NCBI RefSeq assembly: GCF_001465835.2
Contig: NZ_CP013661.2
Location: 1,116,001-1,180,000 of the forward strand
DNA length: 64,000 nucleotides
Reading direction: 5' to 3'
Source: Planococcus kocurii
GTDB lineage: Bacteria; Bacillota; Bacilli; Bacillales_A; Planococcaceae
Of this stretch, positions 58,462 to 64,000 are shown piece by piece. The notes below the pieces were generated by a model. The model saw only the letters and a program-made list of their open reading frames with translations, was not told where the DNA came from and did no database searches. Each line of letters starts with the position of its first letter. Within the stretch, counting starts at the first letter, position 1. A program made the translations under genes and the position numbers.

Positions 58462-61400
58462 TCAGTCAACTACAAAATACCTGGCATCTGGATGCGCAAA
58501 TACGATTGCGGACACGGATGCTTCGGGGTCCATCATATATTCTTCGGTTAAATGCACGCCGATGTCTTCGGGTTTGATCAAGTTAAATAATTTGGCTTGG
58601 TCTTCTAAGTTCGGGCACGCGGGGTAACCGAATGAGAAGCGCTGGCCTTGGTATTTGGCGGCAAAACGGTCGCGCATGGAGAAATCGGTTGTATCTGGGA
58701 AGCCCCATTGATCGCGTATTTCTTGGTGGATGCGTTCAGCAAAACCTTCTGCGAGTTCAAGTGCTGTTGCTTGCAGTGCATGGCTTTCTAAAAATTTGCC
58801 TTGTTCTTTCAGGCGTGTTGCTTGTTCGCGTACGCCAAAGCCTGCAGTTACTTGCATAAAGGCCACGTAATCCATTTCGCCACTGTCGACTGATTTTAAG
58901 TAATCGGACAAGCATAAGAATGGTAACGCGGATTGGCGTGGAAATGTAAATCGTTCGATTTCTGTTTTGCCATCAGCAGGGTCATAAACGATGACATCGT
59001 CTCCGTCACTTTGAGCTGGGAAAAATTGATACAGCCCTGATGGTTTTAACAGTCCTGATCCTAAAAACTCGGTCGTCAGTTCATGAAGCTGAATAGCACG
59101 CGGATCGCCTTTCGCTAACGTATTATCGTTATAGCCTTTTAATCCAAGGTGATGACCAATCAACGTGCGCATATTGACGTATGGATACAAATGAGCCACA
59201 GAATACTCTTTCAATACGTGACGACGCAAATCGTTCGGCACGTAAACCGTAACATCTTCGCGTACCGTTTTCACTGGTTTTTCAGCAACGGCAACAGCGG
59301 GCTTTGCTGCTCGCACTGCTTCAGAGGCTTGGCGTTTTTCTTGTTGTGCATCCAACTCTAGCAGCAACTCTGCTTTTCCGGCACCGCTTTGCAGCCGATT
59401 TGCTAGGTCTAATCCTTGCATCGCATCTTTCGCGTAAATGACCGGCCCGTCGTATTCCGCTGAAATTTTGGTTTCGGTAAAGCGTCTCGACAATGCCGCC
59501 CCGCCCACTAAAATGGGTACATCAATGCCCGCTTCTTTAAAGTCTTGCGCGGTGATGACCATTTGCTTCGCCGACTTAACGAGTAACCCCGACAAGCCAA
59601 TCATATCTGGTTTTTCTTTTCGAATTACTTCGATCAAGGTAGCCGGCGTCACTTTAATCCCAACATCAATCACTTTAAAGCCGTTATTGCTTAAGATAAT
59701 TTCCACTAAGTTTTTACCGATGTCATGAACATCGCCTTTAACAGTAGCCAAAACGATTTTCCCTTTTCCAGAATCGTCTTCTTTTTTCTCCATAAACTGC
59801 TCAAGAAATGACACGGCTGCTTTCATGACGCCTGCACTTTGCAGCACTTCCGCAACAATTAATTGGTTGTCATTAAACAAGCGCCCTACTTCCGCCATAC
59901 CTTTCATCAACGGTCCATTAATGACATCAAGCGGTTCATCATACATCTCTAGTGCTTTTTCCAAATCTGGAATCAACCCTTCTTTTGTTCCTTCTATAAT
60001 ATAGTAAGCGAGTCGATCTGGTACTGTTTTCGGAATATCATCTTCTGTTTTTTCTTTTTTCTTATCGCGGTAAAAAGCCGTAAAGTCAGCTAAAGTTTCA
60101 TCTGTTGTCGTAAACAGCAATTCATTAGCCATATCGATTTCCTGTTTTGGAATGGATGCATAACGCTCTAACTTTTCCGTATTGACGATGGCATAGTCCA
60201 AACCTGCCTGCGTGCAATGGTACAAATACACGGCATTTAACACTTCACGACCAACCGGTGGTAAGCCGAATGAAACGTTACTAACACCTAAAATCGTCAA
60301 TGCGCGTGGCAGTTTTTCTTTAATTAACCGAATACCTTCAATCGTTTCTACTGCAGAACCAATGTATTGCTGATCGCCCGTACCGACTGGGAATACCAGT
60401 GGATCAAAAATGATGTCTTCCGGTGCTAGCCCCCATTTATTGACCAGCAAGTCATATGACCGTTCGGCTATTTCCAACTTACGCTCACGCGTGACCGCCA
60501 TCCCAACTTCGTCGATTGTACCCACAACGACTGCCGCACCATATTTTTTCACGAGTGGCATCACCGCATCAAAACGCTCTTCTCCGTCTTCTAGATTAAT
60601 TGAGTTGATAATCGCTTTTCCTTGTGAAAATTTCAATGCGACTTCAATCACTTCTTCGTCTGTAGAATCGATAACGAGCGGTACTTTTACTTTTTTGACG
60701 ACTTCTTTCATGAATTTTGTCATGTCTTCAACTTCGTCACGATCCGGATTTGCTAAACAAATATCAATAACGTGCGCTCCGTTTTTCACCTGTGCGCGAG
60801 CAATTTCAGATGCTTCTTCAAATTGGCCATCGACTATTAATCGTTTAAATTTACGAGAACCAATAACATTCGTCCGCTCTCCGATAAACAAAGGACGCAT
60901 CGTTTCGTCGTATTGCAAAGGCTCAATTCCAGACACGACATGACCGCGCTCAACAGGGTCTGGTTTTCTCGGTGGCAATCCGTCCATAGCCAAACGCACT
61001 GCTTTAATATGTTCCGGTGTGGTCCCGCAACAACCACCGACGACGTTCAGCCACCCTTTATCTGCAAAACCTTTTAATTTTTTCGCAAGTGATTCGGGTG
61101 TTTCGTGATAATGACCGTCTTCATCTGGCAAGCCTGCATTTGGGTAACAACTAACATAGCCGTCCGACAGCTCTGACAGCGAACGAATATGGTCTGTCAT
61201 AAATTCTGGACCTGTTGCACAGTTTAACCCGACGGATAGCGGCTTGACATGTTCAATGGAAATGTAAAACGCTTCAATGCTTTGACCGGCAAGTGTCGTC
61301 CCCATCGGTTCAATCGTTCCGGACACCATAATCGGCAATTCGATTCCCGTTTCTTCAAAAGCTTGTTTAATGCCAATTGTCGCCGCTTTCACATTCAACA

Positions 61401-61899
61401 TGTCTTGACTGGTCTCGAGCAAGATGAGATCTGCTCCGCCTTCAACAAGTGCCTTGGCTTGCACGTAAAAATTTTCCAGCATGACATCAAATGTGACGCC
61501 ACCCGTTACAGACAAAGTTTTCGTTGTCGGTCCAATCGCACCTGCCACAAAACGAGGCCATTCCGGGGTGGAAAATTCAGCAGCCGCTCGTTTCGCAATT
61601 TCGACTGCGCGTCTATTAATATCCGCCGCTTGGTCACCGATTCCGTATTCGTCCAAAACAATCGGTGTACCTCCAAATGTATTGGTGCAAAGAATATCGG
61701 CTCCAGCTTCAAGATAAGCCGTATGGATATTTTGAATAACATCCGGTCGGACAATGTTCAAGTATTCATTGCAGCCGTCAAATTCTTCTCCGCCAAATTC
61801 TTCAGGTGACAGATCGGCATTTTGAATCATCGTCCCCATCGCTCCGTCGATAATTAAGATTCTTTTTTCAAGCTGTTGTTCAATAAGATGTTTGGACAT
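58462..61899 (-). CDS. metH: Cobalamin-dependent methionine synthase
   Basis: A 1145-residue MetH with all four modules: homocysteine-binding barrel (~1-310, zinc Cys in NCATG and GGCCGTTPEH), methyltetrahydrofolate-binding pterin domain (~330-600, FIGERTNVIGSRKF), cobalamin module (~620-870, B12-ligating His in GDVHDIGKN ~725) and C-terminal SAM-dependent reactivation domain (~890-1145, with YFVVD at the end). It transfers methyl from CH3-H4folate to homocysteine. It overlaps the upstream gene by 20 bp and is under its riboswitch. Reactivation also needs a flavodoxin-type reductant encoded elsewhere. Confidence 0.97.
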   Translation of the reverse strand: MSKHLIEQQLEKRILIIDGAMGTMIQNADLSPEEFGGEEFDGCNEYLNIVRPDVIQNIHTAYLEAGADILCTNTFGGTPIVLDEYGIGDQAADINRRAVEIAKRAAAEFSTPEWPRFVAGAIGPTTKTLSVTGGVTFDVMLENFYVQAKALVEGGADLILLETSQDMLNVKAATIGIKQAFEETGIELPIMVSGTIEPMGTTLAGQSIEAFYISIEHVKPLSVGLNCATGPEFMTDHIRSLSELSDGYVSCYPNAGLPDEDGHYHETPESLAKKLKGFADKGWLNVVGGCCGTTPEHIKAVRLAMDGLPPRKPDPVERGHVVSGIEPLQYDETMRPLFIGERTNVIGSRKFKRLIVDGQFEEASEIARAQVKNGAHVIDICLANPDRDEVEDMTKFMKEVVKKVKVPLVIDSTDEEVIEVALKFSQGKAIINSINLEDGEERFDAVMPLVKKYGAAVVVGTIDEVGMAVTRERKLEIAERSYDLLVNKWGLAPEDIIFDPLVFPVGTGDQQYIGSAVETIEGIRLIKEKLPRALTILGVSNVSFGLPPVGREVLNAVYLYHCTQAGLDYAIVNTEKLERYASIPKQEIDMANELLFTTTDETLADFTAFYRDKKKEKTEDDIPKTVPDRLAYYIIEGTKEGLIPDLEKALEMYDEPLDVINGPLMKGMAEVGRLFNDNQLIVAEVLQSAGVMKAAVSFLEQFMEKKEDDSGKGKIVLATVKGDVHDIGKNLVEIILSNNGFKVIDVGIKVTPATLIEVIRKEKPDMIGLSGLLVKSAKQMVITAQDFKEAGIDVPILVGGAALSRRFTETKISAEYDGPVIYAKDAMQGLDLANRLQSGAGKAELLLELDAQQEKRQASEAVRAAKPAVAVAEKPVKTVREDVTVYVPNDLRRHVLKEYSVAHLYPYVNMRTLIGHHLGLKGYNDNTLAKGDPRAIQLHELTTEFLGSGLLKPSGLYQFFPAQSDGDDVIVYDPADGKTEIERFTFPRQSALPFLCLSDYLKSVDSGEMDYVAFMQVTAGFGVREQATRLKEQGKFLESHALQATALELAEGFAERIHQEIRDQWGFPDTTDFSMRDRFAAKYQGQRFSFGYPACPNLEDQAKLFNLIKPEDIGVHLTEEYMMDPEASVSAIVFAHPDARYFVVD

Positions 61900-63739
61900 G
61901 GCTGCGATCGCTCTCTTTCTGTTGATCTAGTTGTCGAATATACCGAATCAATTCCACGGTCATGTCGTAACGGACAAACGGTGTGATCAAGTAAATACCG
62001 TTGAATAGCTCTGCTGCTGTGTCAATCAATTCTTTAGCGATTTGAATGCCTTCCGCTGTTGCACGGTCCTTGTCATCTCCACATGCACGCATGCGTTCAA
62101 GTGCGTCTTCTGACAACTTGATACCCGGCACTTCATGATGCAAAAATTCAGCACTGCGAATACTAGTCAACGGCATTACCCCAATAAAAATGGGCGTATT
62201 CAAATGCTTTGTCGCTTCGTACATTTCAATGATTTTTTCTTTTGTGTATACGGGCTGCGAAATAAAATAATCCGCTCCGCTTTCAATTTTCTTCTCAAGT
62301 CTTGCTACGGCTCGGTCAAGCACGCGAACATTCGGATTGAACGCTGCAGCGACAGAGAAATTAGCTTTTTTCCGTAGCGGTTTACCAGAAAACGAAATGC
62401 CTTCATTTAGTTTTTTGATCAATTGAATCAATTCCATACTGGACACGTCATAAACGCTTGTCGCTCCTGGGAAATCTCCAACTTTGGTCGGATCGCCCGT
62501 GACAGCGAGAATGTCGTGCATACCGAGTGCATCGAGTCCCATCAAATGTGACTGCAAACCAATTAAGTTGCGGTCGCGACACGTAATATGAGCGAGCGGC
62601 CGAATTTTTTCTGTGTGCTTGAGGATCGAGCCCATTGCCATATTACTAATACGCGGCGACGCTAATGAATTATCGGCCATGGTGACAGCATCCACACCTT
62701 CTTCATGCAAAGCGACAGAGCCTTCAAGAAATTTTGTGACGTCCAAATGACGTGGCGTATCGAGTTCCACAATAATGGTTCGTTGTGTTTTCGCTTTTTC
62801 GTGAAGCGGCTTTACTTCTAGCGCTTCGGCCTCTCGGATGACAATCGGCTTTCTTTTGGTTACTTCTTTATAAAAAATCGGCGGTAACTTACCGAGGTGT
62901 TTTTTCACCGCTTCAATATGCTTTGGTGTTGTACCACAGCAACCGCCAATCAAGCGAACGCCTTCTTGTCTTAACAATAAAGCAGCACGTCCGAAATAAT
63001 CTGCTTCTGATTCGTAAACAATCCGCCCATCTTCTACGTCAAGCAGGCTAGCATTTGGGTATGCAGAAAGAAAAGCTTTTTCGGGTAAGGTTACTTCTTC
63101 AAAAGCTTGAATTGTATGATGCGGTCCTAGACGACAATTGACACCAACAATGTCTGCTCCAAGTGATTCTAGTTGATGCAAAGCGTCATTCAATGACATG
63201 CCGTTTTGCAAAATACCCGGGTCATGCATCGATACTTGTGCAATCAATGGGGTGTCTGTGATGCCTTTCAAATGTTTAACAGTTGCTGCTAATTCTTCAA
63301 AATCGTAATAAGTTTCGAGTAGTAGGCCGTCGGGATCGCCCGCAAGCAACTGACTCGCTTGCTGGTCGACCATCGCAATGATTTCCTGCAAGGTGGCGTC
63401 ACTTTTACGAATTCCGCGAATGCCGCCAATCGTTCCAAAGACAAATTGACCACCCGGTGCTGCTGCGCGTTTCGCAATTTCAATAGCAGCTTTGTTGATG
63501 TCTGCAACTTGTTCATCTAATCCGTAACGAGCAAGTTTGAGTGCATTAGCCCCGTACGTATTGGTTTGAATGATATCTGCTCCAGCTCTGATATAGTCTT
63601 GATGAATCTTTTCGATTACTTCCGGGCGCTGTAAATTCAATTCCTCGTTGCAATACTCAATGCCATACGAATACAGCAAGGTTCCCATGCCACCGTCCGC
63701 CGTCAAAATTTTCGTCTTCAGTTCATCTAATAAACCCAT
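61880..63739 (-). CDS. Bifunctional homocysteine S-methyltransferase / 5,10-methylene-THF reductase (YitJ type)
   Basis: A 619-residue fusion: an N-terminal Hcy-methyltransferase barrel (~1-290; zinc Cys in VNCRLGP and GGCCGTTPKH) and a C-terminal MTHFR domain (~320-605; AVTGDPTKVGDFPG, FISQPVYTKE, PIFIGVMPL) that binds FAD and makes CH3-H4folate, the substrate of MetH encoded next. The arrangement couples production and use of the methyl group. GGGGG lies 8 bp before the ATG, directly after the S-box terminator. Confidence 0.94.
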   Translation of the reverse strand: MGLLDELKTKILTADGGMGTLLYSYGIEYCNEELNLQRPEVIEKIHQDYIRAGADIIQTNTYGANALKLARYGLDEQVADINKAAIEIAKRAAAPGGQFVFGTIGGIRGIRKSDATLQEIIAMVDQQASQLLAGDPDGLLLETYYDFEELAATVKHLKGITDTPLIAQVSMHDPGILQNGMSLNDALHQLESLGADIVGVNCRLGPHHTIQAFEEVTLPEKAFLSAYPNASLLDVEDGRIVYESEADYFGRAALLLRQEGVRLIGGCCGTTPKHIEAVKKHLGKLPPIFYKEVTKRKPIVIREAEALEVKPLHEKAKTQRTIIVELDTPRHLDVTKFLEGSVALHEEGVDAVTMADNSLASPRISNMAMGSILKHTEKIRPLAHITCRDRNLIGLQSHLMGLDALGMHDILAVTGDPTKVGDFPGATSVYDVSSMELIQLIKKLNEGISFSGKPLRKKANFSVAAAFNPNVRVLDRAVARLEKKIESGADYFISQPVYTKEKIIEMYEATKHLNTPIFIGVMPLTSIRSAEFLHHEVPGIKLSEDALERMRACGDDKDRATAEGIQIAKELIDTAAELFNGIYLITPFVRYDMTVELIRYIRQLDQQKESDRSHVQTSY

Positions 63740-63761
63740 CTACTCAACCCCCTATATATAC

Positions 63762-63915
63762 AAAAAAAGCCTCCATGAAAAAGAAGGCTTTACGATATCA
63801 AACTCGTTCCTTTTCATCTGTCAGGCAATCTCTTGCCTGCTGGATTTAGCACCTGACCTTTCGGCTGGTTGCTGAAGCGTCATAGGGCCAGTCCCTCAAC
63901 TTCTCTCGATAAAGA
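63762..63915 (-). promoter_or_regulatory. SAM-I (S-box) riboswitch with terminator
   Basis: Reading leftward: TTATCGAGAG, GTTGAGGGACTGGCCC, ATGACGCTTCAGCAACC and AAGGTGCTAAATCC-like segments are present in S-box order, followed by an antiterminator region and the terminator AAGCCTTC...GGAGGCTT with T7 (63762-63792). SAM binding would favour termination before the YitJ-type gene and metH. Confidence 0.97.
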
Positions 63916-63943
63916 TTCACTATTCAGTTTTAGTATTCTTAGT

Positions 63944-63972
63944 ATAGTACAGGTATCTATTGGTCAGGTCAA
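63944..63972 (-). promoter_or_regulatory. Promoter of the riboswitch transcript
   Basis: Minus strand TTGACC (63967-63972), exact 17-bp spacer, TACTAT (63944-63949), ~30 bp before the S-box aptamer. Confidence 0.8.
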
Positions 63973-64000
63973 TATATTTTGTTAGAAAAAAATGAACTTT

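Overview
The window looks like chromosomal DNA of a Gram-positive member of the Bacillales, most likely a Planococcaceae relative (Planococcus-like). This rests on strong AGGAGG-type ribosome sites, TTG/GTG starts, CcpA-type cre sites, an S-box (SAM-I) riboswitch, lipoprotein signal peptides and the gene families present. The family-level placement is inference.

Layout. 1-4.5 kb: a small membrane protein and a MerR - CNNM - CNNM (Mg2+ exporter / 'hemolysin' family) operon. 4.5-8.6 kb: a MarR-controlled heterodimeric ABC exporter. 8.6-11.5 kb: a lone sigma-region-2-like protein, a TIGR01777 epimerase with a DUF4385 protein, and a VOC-DUF2200 fusion. 11.6-23.1 kb: an alpha-glucoside / maltodextrin locus with two GH13 glucosidases, a LacI regulator, binding protein and permeases, a ROK glucokinase, a PucR-type regulator and an MsmX-type ATPase. 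23.1-24.4 kb: an intact IS3-family element sitting in the loop of the msmX terminator. 24.5-33 kb: hydrolase, acetyltransferase, an ornithine-cyclodeaminase-family / MHS-transporter pair with a divergent XRE-cupin regulator, a methyltransferase, an ABC-2 exporter and a GNAT enzyme. 33-39.6 kb: two SHOCT-like small proteins, a Cys-rich copper-storage protein, a CrtI-like FAD enzyme, a two-component system and two Met/His-rich lipoproteins, which suggests a metal (copper) response neighbourhood. 40-45.8 kb: the GlcNAc operon nagE-nagA-nagB-nagR-HPr-SIS under a NagR box and a cre site. 46.7-51.1 kb: the MurNAc set mupG, murP, murQ, murR. 51-58 kb: a KtrB-type K+ channel subunit, three oxidoreductases, an unannotated 43-aa protein and an MsrA-MsrB lipoprotein. 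58.4-64 kb: MetH and the bifunctional homocysteine methyltransferase/MTHFR under an S-box riboswitch.

How it fits together. The window is rich in amino-sugar and alpha-glucan catabolism. GlcNAc and MurNAc enter through PTS permeases and converge on NagA/NagB/MurQ, while maltodextrins enter by ABC transport and are cut by GH13 enzymes and phosphorylated by glucokinase. cre-like sites in front of nagE and the binding protein suggest that both routes obey CcpA.

The most unusual signal is not a protein. At least seven intergenic arrays, each just past the 3' end (usually just past the terminator) of a gene, consist of a short word (7-11 bp) repeated every ~21 bp (two DNA helical turns) with unrelated or locus-specific spacer sequence between. 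The word differs from locus to locus, but the geometry and the position relative to terminators are constant. Two of these arrays share both the word and the adjacent terminator, and they bracket the entire nag operon in inverted orientation.
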